Part shown: one piece after another, positions 47,752-57,221 of the stretch
Numbering within the stretch: position 1 is the first letter of the stretch
Layout: every line of letters starts with the position of its first letter
DNA from: SG8-40 sp963792855
GTDB taxonomy: Bacteria > Pseudomonadota > Gammaproteobacteria > Burkholderiales > Eutrophovitaceae
Reading direction: 5' to 3'
Assembly: GCA_963792855.1 (NCBI GenBank)
Contig: CAWBXZ010000005.1
Span: forward strand, 434,001-498,000
DNA: 64,000 bases
Translations under genes and position numbers: made by a program
Notes under the pieces: generated by a model
The model's database searches: none
What the model saw: only the letters and a program-made list of their open reading frames with translations
What the model was told of the DNA's origin: nothing

Positions 47752-50700
47752 ATGGCTTTGCGCAACGTCACGCTCGACGACAAGTACACCGTAACCGACG
47801 GCCGGATTTTCATCACCGGCACCCAGGCGCTGGTGCGTCTGCCTATCATGCAGCACATGCGCGACCGGGCGGCCGGACTTGATACGGCGTGTTACATCTC
47901 CGGATATCGCGGCAGTCCGTTGGGCGCCTATGATCAGCAGTTGTGGGCGGCGGGCAAGCACCTCAAGGAACACAACATCGTTTTCCAGCCGGGTGTCAAC
48001 GAGGACATTGCTGCCACCGCGATCTGGGGCACGCAGCAGATGGGTTTTCACGGCAAGCCGAAATACGATGGCGTATTCGGCGTCTGGTATGGCAAGGGGC
48101 CGGGCGTGGATCGCACCGGAGACGCCTTCCGCCACGCCAATCTCGCCGGGACGCATCCCAACGGCGGCGTGCTGGTACTGATGGGCGATGATCACACCTG
48201 TGAGTCTTCCACCACGGCGCATCAAAGCGAATTTGGCCTGGTCGACGCGATGATTCCGATCCTGAACCCGGCCGGCGTGCAGGAATTGCTCGATTACGGC
48301 CTGATCGGCTGGGCACTGTCGCGTTACTCCGGTTGCTGGGTGGGGCTGAAGAGCATGAAGGACACCATTGACGCCAGTGCCACCGTGGACGTCAGTCCCG
48401 ATCGAGTGCGCATCATTACGCCGACCGATTTCGCCATGCCGGAAGATGGTGTTCACATCCGCTTTCCCGATCATCCGCTTGAGCAGGAAGCGCGTTTGCA
48501 CAAGGTCAAGCTGGCGGCGGTGCAGGCGTTTGCGCGCGCCAACCGGCTCGACAAGGCTGTCATCGATTCGCCTGATGCCCGCATCGGTATCGTGACCTGC
48601 GGGAAATCCTATCTGGATGTGCGCCAGGCCCTGCAATACCTCGGCATCGACGAGAAGGAGGCGGGACGCCTCGGTCTGCGCGTTTACAAGGTGGCGATGA
48701 CCTGGCCGCTGGAGCCGACCGGGATTCAACGATTTGCACAAGGTCTGGAAAAGCTCATTGTCGTTGAAGAAAAACGTGGCCTGGTAGAAAGCCAGCTCAA
48801 GGAGTTGCTCTACGGGCTCGACAACATGCCGCAAGTCGTTGGCAAGCGTGACGAGCTTGGCAAGGAACTGTTCCAGTCAAATGCAGCACTGGACCCGAAC
48901 GAAATTGCGGTCGCCATTGGCCGCAGACTTCTCGAATTCACCAGTGATACGCAACTTGCCGGCCGCGTTGCAGAGCAGGAGAACCTGCAGGCGCGGGAAC
49001 CGGAAAAGCCGGCGATGGAGCGTACCCCGTATTTCTGTTCCGGCTGCCCGCACAACACGGGCACGCGCGTGCCCGAAGGATCCGTGGCGCTGGCCGGCAT
49101 CGGTTGCCATTTCATGTCGCAGTGGATGGACCGGCGTACCGCCGGTTATACGCAAATGGGCGGCGAGGGAGCGAGCTGGATGGGCGAAGCGCACTTCGTC
49201 GAGACGGCGCACGTGTTCCAGAATATCGGCGATGGCACGTATTACCACTCCGGTTTGCTGGCGCTGCGCGCTGCGGTCGCGTCCGGCGTGAACATGACTT
49301 ACAAGATCCTGTTCAACGATGCCGTTGCCATGACCGGTGGCCAGCACGTCGACGGCCCGCTGACGGTGCCGCAGATCACGCAACAAGTGGCGGCTGAAGG
49401 TGTGAAGAAAGTGGTGGTGGTCACAGACGAACCGGACAAATACGGTTCGACCCCAGGATTCGCCGAAGGTGTCGAGGTGTATCACCGTGACGATTACGAG
49501 AAAGTGCAGAAAGAGATCCGGGAGATTCCGGGCATCAGCGTCATCGTTTACGACCAGACCTGCGCTGCCGAGAAGCGTCGCCGCCGCAAGCGCAAGCAGT
49601 TTCCGGATCCGCCGAAGCGGGTTGTCATCAACGATCTGGTCTGCGAGGGCTGTGGCGACTGTGGTGTCCAGTCCAACTGCGTTTCGGTCTCGCCCCTGAA
49701 CACCGAGTTCGGCCGCAAGCGCACCATCGACCAGTCCTCGTGCAACAAGGACTATTCCTGCGTCAAGGGATTCTGCCCGAGCTTTGTCACCGTGCACGGA
49801 GGCCAGTTGAAAAAGGGCAAGGCGGCGCCGGTGGGTGAGAACGTCGACACCCTGTTCCCGGCGGTGCCCGAGCCGGTGCTGCCGGCACTGGACGATGCCT
49901 ACGGAATCCTGGTCAACGGCATCGGCGGCACCGGTGTGGTGACCATCGGCGCCATACTCGGCATGGCAGCGCACATCGAAGGCAAGGCGTTCAATGCGCT
50001 TGACATGGCCGGGCTTGCGCAGAAAGGCGGCGCCGTCTGGAGTCATTTGCAGATCGCTTACAAACCCGAGGACATTCTGACGGCCCGGCTCGGTTCGGGT
50101 GGAGCCAAAGCCATGGTCGGCTGTGACTTTGTCACTTCGGCCAGCGAAAAATCGATGGACATGGTGCGCGAAGGCCAAACGCGCGCTGTGGTGAATCTGC
50201 ATCAGCAAATGACCGGAGATTTCACTCGCAACAAGGACATGCAGTTCCCTGCCGAATCGCTGAAACGGACGATTTCCAAAGGTGTCGGCGAGGGGAACGC
50301 CCAATTCGTTGAAGCGACACGTATCGCTACCGCATTAATGGGCGATTCCATTGCGACCAACATGTTCATGCTGGGCATGTCGTATCAGAACGGGCTGATT
50401 CCGGTGAGTGCCGACGCCATCAACAAGGCGATTGAGCTCAATGGCGCTGCAGTCAAGATGAATCAGACCGCGTTCCTGTGGGGGAGGCGCGCAGCCGTCG
50501 ATCTGGCCGCTGTTGAGCGCCTGATTGCACCAAAGTCCGAAGTCGTGACCAGCTTGCGGATATCGGGCACGCTGGACGAGATCATTGAGCGGCGCGTCGA
50601 GTTTCTCACCGCCTATCAGGATGCAGCCTACGCAAGGCGCTACCTCGCGCTGGTCGAAAAAGTGCGCGATGCCGAGGCAAGAATAAAGGGGCACAGCGGT

Positions 50701-51222
50701 CTTTCCGAAGCGGTCGCCCGTTACTACTTCAAATTGCTGGCGTACAAGGACGAGTATGAAGTTGCTCGTCTTTACACCGATGGAACCTTCGCGGAAAAAA
50801 TCACTTCCATGTTCGAAGGTGAATACAAATTGCATTTCCATCTTGCTCCACCGTTGTTTGCCAAGCGCAATCCGGAGACCGGCGAACTGCTGAAGTCGGA
50901 ATATCGTGGCTGGGCGTTTACCGCATTCAAGCTTCTTGCGAAGCTGAAATTTCTGCGCGGAGGGGTATTGGATGTTTTTGGCTATTCCGCGGAGCGCAGG
51001 ACCGAGCGTCAGTTGATTTCGCAGTATGAGCAAGTCGTGAACGAGTTGATAGCGGCGCTCTCGGCCGACAATCACTCGCTTGCGGTGCGCATCGCAAGCA
51101 TTCCGGACGACATCCGCGGTTATGGCCATGTGAAAGAACGCAGCCTCGAGCAGGCGACAGCAAAGCAGGCAGAATTGCTGTCCCTGTTCCGTTCTCCGCA
51201 GCCAAAACGGGCGGCGGCTTAG
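47752..51222 (+). CDS. Fused indolepyruvate:ferredoxin oxidoreductase (IorA-IorB type)
   Basis: The 1156-residue protein is a one-chain 2-oxoacid:ferredoxin oxidoreductase of the aerobic IorAB type, which decarboxylates aryl pyruvates to acyl-CoA with TPP. ATG 47752 (MALRNVTLDDKYTVTDGRIF) matches the family; 40 codons upstream are not conserved. The order is a pyrimidine-binding domain (GYRGSPLGAYDQQL), the TPP domain (FCSGCPHNTG near 426, GDGTYYHSG near 493, NDAVAMTGG near 521), iron-sulfur cysteines 631, 634, 637, 643 and 664, 670, 675, and a gamma domain (GIGGTGVVTIG near 720). A role in aromatic amino-acid breakdown is likely. The 299 bp before the start show no other gene. Confidence 0.92.
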   Translation: MALRNVTLDDKYTVTDGRIFITGTQALVRLPIMQHMRDRAAGLDTACYISGYRGSPLGAYDQQLWAAGKHLKEHNIVFQPGVNEDIAATAIWGTQQMGFHGKPKYDGVFGVWYGKGPGVDRTGDAFRHANLAGTHPNGGVLVLMGDDHTCESSTTAHQSEFGLVDAMIPILNPAGVQELLDYGLIGWALSRYSGCWVGLKSMKDTIDASATVDVSPDRVRIITPTDFAMPEDGVHIRFPDHPLEQEARLHKVKLAAVQAFARANRLDKAVIDSPDARIGIVTCGKSYLDVRQALQYLGIDEKEAGRLGLRVYKVAMTWPLEPTGIQRFAQGLEKLIVVEEKRGLVESQLKELLYGLDNMPQVVGKRDELGKELFQSNAALDPNEIAVAIGRRLLEFTSDTQLAGRVAEQENLQAREPEKPAMERTPYFCSGCPHNTGTRVPEGSVALAGIGCHFMSQWMDRRTAGYTQMGGEGASWMGEAHFVETAHVFQNIGDGTYYHSGLLALRAAVASGVNMTYKILFNDAVAMTGGQHVDGPLTVPQITQQVAAEGVKKVVVVTDEPDKYGSTPGFAEGVEVYHRDDYEKVQKEIREIPGISVIVYDQTCAAEKRRRRKRKQFPDPPKRVVINDLVCEGCGDCGVQSNCVSVSPLNTEFGRKRTIDQSSCNKDYSCVKGFCPSFVTVHGGQLKKGKAAPVGENVDTLFPAVPEPVLPALDDAYGILVNGIGGTGVVTIGAILGMAAHIEGKAFNALDMAGLAQKGGAVWSHLQIAYKPEDILTARLGSGGAKAMVGCDFVTSASEKSMDMVREGQTRAVVNLHQQMTGDFTRNKDMQFPAESLKRTISKGVGEGNAQFVEATRIATALMGDSIATNMFMLGMSYQNGLIPVSADAINKAIELNGAAVKMNQTAFLWGRRAAVDLAAVERLIAPKSEVVTSLRISGTLDEIIERRVEFLTAYQDAAYARRYLALVEKVRDAEARIKGHSGLSEAVARYYFKLLAYKDEYEVARLYTDGTFAEKITSMFEGEYKLHFHLAPPLFAKRNPETGELLKSEYRGWAFTAFKLLAKLKFLRGGVLDVFGYSAERRTERQLISQYEQVVNELIAALSADNHSLAVRIASIPDDIRGYGHVKERSLEQATAKQAELLSLFRSPQPKRAAA

Positions 51223-51310
51223 GCAGGAATCTGTTTCCGTTCAGCCCACCTTCGAAAGTCCGATTTAGCGAGGGCACGCCCGTTTTGGGTTGGCCGTACC
51301 AGGAGTGGCG

Positions 51311-52096
51311 ATGAAGATCAGGCAGTTTCAGGTCGATGCGTTTGCGCACTGCCTGTTCGAGGGAAACCCGGCGGCGGTCTGTCCGCTCGACGACTGGTTG
51401 CCCGATCATTTGCTCCAGTCCATTGCTGCTGAAAACAATTTGTCGGAAACGGCCTTTTTTGTTCGTGCCGGACAGGGATTCGATCTTCGCTGGTTTACGC
51501 CCGTGGCGGAAGTCGATTTTTGCGGTCATGCGACACTCGCGTCAGCCCATGTGCTGTTCGACGCACTGGGTCACACCGAAGCAACGGTGGCTTTCGATAC
51601 ACGCAGCGGCAGGCTGACGGTGGAACGCGAAGGTGATCTGTATGCGATGAATTTCCCGGCGCAGCCGCCAAAGCCATGCGCGCTTCCGGAGCCCCTGCTT
51701 GAAGGCCTCGGTGCGACGCCGTCGGAAGTGCTGGCTGCGGAGGATTACCTTGCGGTGTTCGAAAGCGAAGCGCAGGTGCGCTCCCTGGAACCGGATTTTT
51801 CGAAACTGCGCCGACTGGATCTGCGCGGCCTGATTGTCACTGCGCCAGGTGACGAATTCGATTTCGTCAGCCGGTTTTTTGCGCCCCGACTCGGGATCGA
51901 CGAAGACCCGGTCACCGGCTCGGCGCACTGCGTGCTCGCGCCATACTGGTCCGGCAGACTCGGCAGGAACAGGCTGCGCGCGCGCCAGATTTCCAGGCGC
52001 GGTGGCGAGGTGATATGCGAGATGGCCGGCGCGCGCGTAATTCTCAGGGGCGGAGCAATCACCTTCATGGCCGGGGAAATTGCAGTTCGGGCGTGA
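51311..52096 (+). CDS. PhzF-family isomerase-like protein
   Basis: The 261-residue protein belongs to the PhzF family (diaminopimelate-epimerase fold). ATG 51311 (MKIRQFQVDAFAHCLFEGNP) matches the family start. Signatures are FEGNPAAVCPLDDWLP, the catalytic Glu in ENNLSETAFF, RWFTPVAEVDFCGHATLASAHVL and DPVTGSAHCVLAPYW. Family members catalyse isomerization or hydration of small acids, but most, including this one, have no known substrate; phenazine genes are absent. It follows the oxidoreductase by 88 bp. Confidence 0.9.
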   Translation: MKIRQFQVDAFAHCLFEGNPAAVCPLDDWLPDHLLQSIAAENNLSETAFFVRAGQGFDLRWFTPVAEVDFCGHATLASAHVLFDALGHTEATVAFDTRSGRLTVEREGDLYAMNFPAQPPKPCALPEPLLEGLGATPSEVLAAEDYLAVFESEAQVRSLEPDFSKLRRLDLRGLIVTAPGDEFDFVSRFFAPRLGIDEDPVTGSAHCVLAPYWSGRLGRNRLRARQISRRGGEVICEMAGARVILRGGAITFMAGEIAVRA

Positions 52097-52176
52097 CTGG
52101 CCGCCACTGCGGCGATTCGCTTGCCGGTCAGCGCCGCGCCAGTCGCGCATGCCATCAGATTATCGGGAGAAGCAGA

Positions 52177-52485
52177 ATGCTTGAACTCAGACCGACATGT
52201 GAACACTGTAACAAGCCCTTGCCGCCGGACTCGCTGGAAGCGCGCATTTGTTCTTTCGAGTGTACGTTTTGCGCGAGCTGTGTTGACGGCATACTGGGTA
52301 ATGTGTGCCCGAATTGCGGCGGCGGATTTGCGCCGAGACCGATCAGGCCAGCGCGCAACTGGAAGGGTGGGAATTGCCTTGGCGAAAAACCCGCCTCGAG
52401 AGAAATCCGCTATCGACCGGTTGATCCGCAACTCCATGCGGATTTTTCTGCCGGGATCAGGGGCATCCCTCCAGAAAAACGTTGA
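52177..52485 (+). CDS. DUF1272 zinc-ribbon-like protein
   Basis: The 102-residue protein begins MLELRPTCEHCNKPLPPDSL and matches DUF1272, a small family of unknown function. Cysteines occur as CEHC, CSFECTFCASC and CPNC, suggesting two zinc sites in the first 52 residues, and the conserved core ends RPARNWKGGN. The C-terminal 40 residues are variable. ATG 52177 follows GGGAGAA; the upstream open frame overlaps the phzF-like gene out of frame and is not coding. Confidence 0.85.
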   Translation: MLELRPTCEHCNKPLPPDSLEARICSFECTFCASCVDGILGNVCPNCGGGFAPRPIRPARNWKGGNCLGEKPASREIRYRPVDPQLHADFSAGIRGIPPEKR

Positions 52486-53027
52486 GGCGCACTGTACGTT
52501 TTGTGACAGCGTATCGAAGGGCCGCCAGTAAGGAAGGTTCGCGCAACTGCAAGATATCGGCGTGCCAGCGCCAGAGGCAGCGCGCCCGGGGCGGCGGACA
52601 GGCCGTAAACAAATTCGCCGCGCAACGAAACGCGGGATCGGACCCCGGAAGAATTCTTCATTTCGCCAAGGGCACCCCAGCGACAGGTTGTGGAAGATGG
52701 CTACAACTGCCCGGTTGGGCCTGGATTTCCGGGTGGCTGGCTTCACGGCAAAAGTACTGAAACGGACAAGTACTGAAACGGCACCCGTGTGTTGTATGAC
52801 GAGGCTGTAGTTGAAAACCGCTTTGCCTCCCGGCGCGAGCAGTGGCCTGTTATCCCGGGTAACGGCAAGGTCTGGATAAAGGAAGGCGCCACGGTTGGCG
52901 CTGATTACGCTGGCACTGACGTCACGTAGAATGGTGCCGCATCATCTGCTCTGGTCGGATTCGGCGAACGGGTTTCGTGCCTGTTGCGGCTGTATTCGTT
53001 TGAGAAATGCACGACGGAGGAAACACA
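52486..53027. other. Gene-free stretch with decayed-looking open frames
   Basis: No recognisable gene occupies these 542 bp. In one plus-strand frame an open segment (52609-52773) ends at TGA 52774-52776 and resumes as 46 codons from GTG 52789 to TAG 52927-52929 (reading LYDEAVVENRFASRREQ...). These may be remnants of a broken gene, but I recognise no family. A 16-bp direct repeat (AAGTACTGAAACGG core at 52752 and 52768) lies at the break. A GGAGG at 53016-53020 belongs to the next gene. Confidence 0.35.
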
Positions 53028-53831
53028 ATGAACTCTGCATTGCCGGAAATTCCGTGTCGGCTCATCTGCAAGCCGTTCCTGAAGCGGATGACCGCTGTTG
53101 TCTTGCCAGTCATGTTCCTGGCGGCGAATGTTTTGCTGCCTGCCCGGGCAGCCGAGATTGTTGTCACGCCGGAAATCCAGGCCATTGTCGACAGTCCGGA
53201 CCGCAGCGAAGACGACCGCGAAACGGACCAACGGCGTGAGCCGGCAAAAATGCTGGCGTTTTTCGGTGTCGGGTCCGGCATGGACGTCCTGGACATCGGG
53301 ACCGGGCGCGGCTACACGGCGGAACTGCTGGCCCGTGCTGTCGGGCCGGATGGTACTGTCGTTGCGCAGAACGACACGTTCATTGTCGAGAAATTTCTGA
53401 AAGGCAACACACCGCCGAGGTTCGGCGAGCCGGTAATGGGCAACGTGACCTATGTCGTACGCCCATATGACGATCCGGTCCCGCCGGGTGCCGGTCCCTT
53501 CGATCTGATTACGGTGATATTCGTCTACCACGACATGGAGTGGCTGGAGCGTGACCGTGCGGCGATGAACCGTCGGTTTTACGATGCACTGAAACCTGGT
53601 GGCCACGTCGTGGTGGTCGACCATGCCGGCAATCCGGGGACGGGCGTGTCAGAGTCGAAAACGACGCACCGTATTGAAGAGAGCGTCGTGCGCAGTGAGT
53701 TCGCCGCTGCAGGATTCGAGTTGGTGGCTGAGGGGCAGTTTCTGCGCAATCCTGACGATCCGCGCACCGAGAGTTTTCGCGAGGCTTCCGCACCGTCTGA
53801 CCGCTTCGTCCTTAAATTCAGACGGCCGTGA
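53028..53831 (+). CDS. Exported class I methyltransferase-like protein
   Basis: The 267-residue protein has an apparent signal peptide (hydrophobic stretch VVLPVMFLAANVLLPARAAE, residues about 25-44) followed by a Rossmann-type methyltransferase domain. SAM motif I is MDVLDIGTGRGYTAELLARA near residue 85, and DLITVIFVYHDMEWLER is a likely motif IV. The start ATG 53028 has GGAGG 7 bases upstream. SAM is normally cytoplasmic, so an exported enzyme of this fold is odd; such secreted homologues exist in proteobacteria but their activity is unclear. Confidence 0.8.
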   Translation: MNSALPEIPCRLICKPFLKRMTAVVLPVMFLAANVLLPARAAEIVVTPEIQAIVDSPDRSEDDRETDQRREPAKMLAFFGVGSGMDVLDIGTGRGYTAELLARAVGPDGTVVAQNDTFIVEKFLKGNTPPRFGEPVMGNVTYVVRPYDDPVPPGAGPFDLITVIFVYHDMEWLERDRAAMNRRFYDALKPGGHVVVVDHAGNPGTGVSESKTTHRIEESVVRSEFAAAGFELVAEGQFLRNPDDPRTESFREASAPSDRFVLKFRRP

Positions 53832-53867
53832 GCGGACGGCAGCTGGTGTGATCCTGCTTGCTGGTGG

Positions 53868-54623
53868 TCAGGAAGCGAAGTGCGGGCCGATAACGTCGAG
53901 CTGGTCGGTGACCAGCGCATCGACCCCCATTTCAAGCAGTTGGGTTGCGTCGATGCTGTCGTTGACCGTATAGGCCAGTACGCCGCGCCGGCTTGCCTGG
54001 ACCGCAGCAATCAGTTCCCTGTCGAGCCGGTCAAACGCAACATGCATCGCGGCGCACTGCAGCCGGTCCAGCGACTGCTGCCAATCCTCGGGCACATCGG
54101 TGCAGAGCAGGGCGCGCGGCAGTTCCGGCGCTTCCGCAAGCGCTGCCGCGAGCGCTTCGGTCGAGAACGAGGAGAGCAAGGGAGGCACCGGCGAACCGCT
54201 CCACAGCAGTTTTGCCATGCGGGCGACGATCCGGCCGGTGTCTCGCTCGCGGCCCGGGCAGGGTTTGATTTCGATATTGGCCCACAACCCCGCCTCCTTG
54301 CATAGCGCGCTGGCTGCAGCAAATGCAGGCACCGGCTCTCCCGCGAATTCGTTGGCAAACCAGCTCCCGGCGTCAAGCCGGGTAATCACATCGAACAGGA
54401 CTTCTGCCACCAGACCGCTGCCATCAGTGGTGCGGTCCAGCGTCTCGTCATGAAAAAGCACAGGCACGTCATCGGCCGATAGCTTCACATCGAACTCGAC
54501 GCCTTCGAAGCCGAGGTTTCGCGCATAGCGCAGTGCGGCGAGGGTGTTTTCCGGTGCGAGCAGCCCGCCGCCGCGGTGGCAGATGATGCGCGGGTACGGC
54601 CAATAAGGTCTATCGATCAGCAT
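53868..54623 (-). CDS. Glycerophosphodiester phosphodiesterase (GDPD family)
   Basis: The 251-residue protein hydrolyses glycerophosphodiesters to an alcohol and glycerol-3-phosphate. The catalytic pattern is clear: CHRGGGLLAPENTLAALRYA (first His, Arg, Glu), VEFDVKLSADDVPVLFHDET (Glu-x-Asp and second His) and ANIEIKPCPGRE (Glu, Lys). There is no signal peptide, so it is cytoplasmic like UgpQ. It is convergent with the methyltransferase gene, whose stop is 36 bp away, and divergent from the FmdB-type gene. Confidence 0.93.
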   Translation of the reverse strand: MLIDRPYWPYPRIICHRGGGLLAPENTLAALRYARNLGFEGVEFDVKLSADDVPVLFHDETLDRTTDGSGLVAEVLFDVITRLDAGSWFANEFAGEPVPAFAAASALCKEAGLWANIEIKPCPGRERDTGRIVARMAKLLWSGSPVPPLLSSFSTEALAAALAEAPELPRALLCTDVPEDWQQSLDRLQCAAMHVAFDRLDRELIAAVQASRRGVLAYTVNDSIDATQLLEMGVDALVTDQLDVIGPHFAS

Positions 54624-54778
54624 GATGGCAATCCGGATGTTCGGCCAATTATAGGTTGACCGCCGCTAGTGTGGCGGCGGCCATTTGCCGGGATGCGTCG
54701 AGCGAACCGTCCGCATCGGGGCTGGCTTGAAAACCGTTGCGATCGGGTATACTTACGCCCCTGTTTTTTGGAGGAAAA

Positions 54779-55114
54779 ATGCCCATCTACGAATATCGTT
54801 GCAGCGCTTGCGGCCACGAGCTGGAAATCCTGCAGAAGATGTCTGACAAGGCTTTGACCGATTGCCCGTCGTGCGGCAAGTCCACGCTGTCGAAAATGGT
54901 GAGTGCTGCCGGTTTTCAACTCAAGGGTAGCGGCTGGTATGTGACCGATTTTCGCGACAACAAGAAACCGGCAGCCGGTGCCAAGGGCAAGGACGCGGAG
55001 AAATCCGACACCGCTACGGCAAGCAAGGAGAGTGGCTCGGGCGACAGTGCCGGCTCGGACAGCAAGGACACGAAACCGAAGGAAAAGGCGGCTTCCGGCA
55101 AGGCCGGCGAGTGA
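54779..55114 (+). CDS. FmdB-family zinc-ribbon protein
   Basis: The 111-residue protein begins MPIYEYRCSACGHELEILQK at ATG 54779, with GGAGG upstream; two CxxC pairs (CSAC, CPSC) make a zinc ribbon. The family is named after a putative regulator of formamidase genes, but the general function is unknown. The last 50 residues are a low-complexity Lys/Asp/Ser/Ala tail. A TATACT at 54748-54753 is a plausible -10 box. Placement just upstream of aspS is conserved in many beta- and gammaproteobacteria. Confidence 0.9.
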   Translation: MPIYEYRCSACGHELEILQKMSDKALTDCPSCGKSTLSKMVSAAGFQLKGSGWYVTDFRDNKKPAAGAKGKDAEKSDTATASKESGSGDSAGSDSKDTKPKEKAASGKAGE

Positions 55115-55319
55115 GCCGGGACGGTTTGCGGACTGCGTTGCATCGATGCTGTCCTGCATTGCAGGCGGCTTCGCGCCCGCTTGCACATGGCGCGAAAAGC
55201 CACTATTCGACACTATCCTGCAAACACGTTCCCACCGGCTTCTCGATTTTTCCTGCCCGCTTGCCTGCGGGCCGGGCCTGAAAGCCGGTTAACACACAAA
55301 CAATCAAACAAACCAGAAA

Positions 55320-57116
55320 ATGCGTACTGATTATTGCGGGCTGATAGATACCAAGTACCTGGACCAGACGGTGACCGTGTGCGGTTGGGTGCACCGGCGC
55401 CGCGACCACGGCGGAGTGATCTTCATTGACCTGCGCGACCGCGAGGGTGTGGTACAGGTGGTATGCGATCCTGACACCAAAGAGGCGTTTGCAATCGCGG
55501 ATCGCTTGCGCAGCGAGTACGTTGTTGAAATCACGGGCAGGGTACGGCGGCGGCCAGACGGTACCGACAATCCGGGCCTGATCAGCGGCCAGATCGAAGT
55601 TCTTGCCAAGTCGATCACCCTGCTCAATGCAGCACTGACGCCGCCGTTTCCGCTCGACGAGGAAGAGCCGTCCGAAAGCGTGCGGCTGGAGCATCGCGTG
55701 TTTGATCTCCGGCGCCCGCAGATGCAGCACAACCTCAGATTGCGCTATCGCGTGGCGATGGCGGTGCGCCGCTTCCTCGATGAGGCCGGATTCGTCGATA
55801 TAGAAACGCCGTTCCTTTACAAATCGACACCGGAAGGCGCTCGCGAATTTCTCGTGCCGTCGCGCTTGCATGACGGGCACTTCTACGCGCTGCCGCAATC
55901 GCCCCAGTTGTTCAAGCAAATGCTCATGATCGCCGGCTTCGATCGCTATTACCAGATCGTCAAGTGTTTCCGTGACGAAGACCTGCGGGCGGACCGGCAG
56001 CCGGAGTTCACCCAGATCGATATCGAGCTTTCCTTCCTCGAGGAGCAGGCAATACGCGACATCATGGAAGAAATGATCCGCGTCGTTTTCAAGACCTGCC
56101 TCGACGTCGAATTGCCGGATCCGTTTCCGGTGATGCGGTTCGACGACGCGATACGCCTGTACGGCAGTGACAAGCCCGACCTGCGCGTGCCTTTGCAGTT
56201 CACGGAGCTGACGGACCTGATGCGGCAGGTCGAGTTCAAGGTTTTCCGAAGCGCAGCCGATTTGCAAGACGGCAGGGTGGTGGCGCTGCGCGTGCCCGGT
56301 GGCGGCACACTCACGCGCAAGCAGATCGACGATTACACGTCCTTTGTTTCGATCTACGGCGCGAAAGGCCTTGCCTATATCAAGGTTAACGAGCGCGCGC
56401 GCGGCGTCGAAGGTCTGCAATCGCCGATACTCAAGTTCCTGCCGCACGAAGTTGCACATCAGATACTCGAGCGCTGCGGCGCCCAGGATGGCGATCTGAT
56501 CTTCTTTGGTGCGGATCGTGCCGGTGTGGTGAACGATTCGATTGGCGCGTTACGGCAGAAGGTCGGACACGATCTCGGGCTGCAGGAGCAGGGATGGCGG
56601 CCGTTGTGGGTAGTCGACTTCCCTATGTTCGAGTTCGACGAGGATTCGAAGCAGTGGGCTGCGCGGCATCATCCGTTCACATCGCCCAAGGATGGTCATG
56701 AGGAGCACATCGAAAGTGATCCCGGACAGGCCTACGCGAAAGCCTACGATATGGTGCTCAACGGCTGGGAAATCGGTGGCGGGTCGGTGCGGATCTATCG
56801 CCCGGAAGTGCAGGAGAAGGTGTTCCGCGCCCTGTGCATCACGCCGGAAGATCAGCGCGCCAAATTCGGTTTCTTGCTCGACAGTCTGCAATGGGGTGCG
56901 CCGCCGCACGGTGGCATTGCCTTTGGCCTGGATCGCATCGTGACACTGATGTGTGGAGCGGATTCGATTCGGGATGTCATCGCGTTTCCGAAGACGCAGC
57001 GTGGCCAGGACATGCTGACCGGCGCACCGTCGCGTGTGGCGGAACAGCAGTTGCGCGAACTGCATGTCAGGTTGCGCAATGCCGAGCCCGGCGGCAAGGG
57101 CCGCAATCAGGAATAG
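55320..57116 (+). CDS. aspS: Aspartyl-tRNA synthetase
   Basis: AspS charges tRNA-Asp. The 598-residue protein is the bacterial type: an N-terminal OB-fold anticodon domain (MRTDYCGLIDTKYLDQTVTV, CGWVHRRRDHGGVIFIDLRD), the class II catalytic domain with motif 2 FRDEDLRADRQPEFTQIDIE near residues 217-236, the bacterial insertion domain, and motif 3 GLDRIVTLMCG near residue 536. Whether it is discriminating or also charges tRNA-Asn cannot be judged here. The 205-bp upstream gap shows no other gene. Confidence 0.97.
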   Translation: MRTDYCGLIDTKYLDQTVTVCGWVHRRRDHGGVIFIDLRDREGVVQVVCDPDTKEAFAIADRLRSEYVVEITGRVRRRPDGTDNPGLISGQIEVLAKSITLLNAALTPPFPLDEEEPSESVRLEHRVFDLRRPQMQHNLRLRYRVAMAVRRFLDEAGFVDIETPFLYKSTPEGAREFLVPSRLHDGHFYALPQSPQLFKQMLMIAGFDRYYQIVKCFRDEDLRADRQPEFTQIDIELSFLEEQAIRDIMEEMIRVVFKTCLDVELPDPFPVMRFDDAIRLYGSDKPDLRVPLQFTELTDLMRQVEFKVFRSAADLQDGRVVALRVPGGGTLTRKQIDDYTSFVSIYGAKGLAYIKVNERARGVEGLQSPILKFLPHEVAHQILERCGAQDGDLIFFGADRAGVVNDSIGALRQKVGHDLGLQEQGWRPLWVVDFPMFEFDEDSKQWAARHHPFTSPKDGHEEHIESDPGQAYAKAYDMVLNGWEIGGGSVRIYRPEVQEKVFRALCITPEDQRAKFGFLLDSLQWGAPPHGGIAFGLDRIVTLMCGADSIRDVIAFPKTQRGQDMLTGAPSRVAEQQLRELHVRLRNAEPGGKGRNQE

Positions 57117-57221
57117 ATCGTCTGGCGCCTGGCGTGCAATGGTAACGGTCGGTGCCGCAGGTCGACTGCCTCACGGGTGAGGGGATATATTCCGTATGCT
57201 GACGGCGGATAGCGCGGGCGG

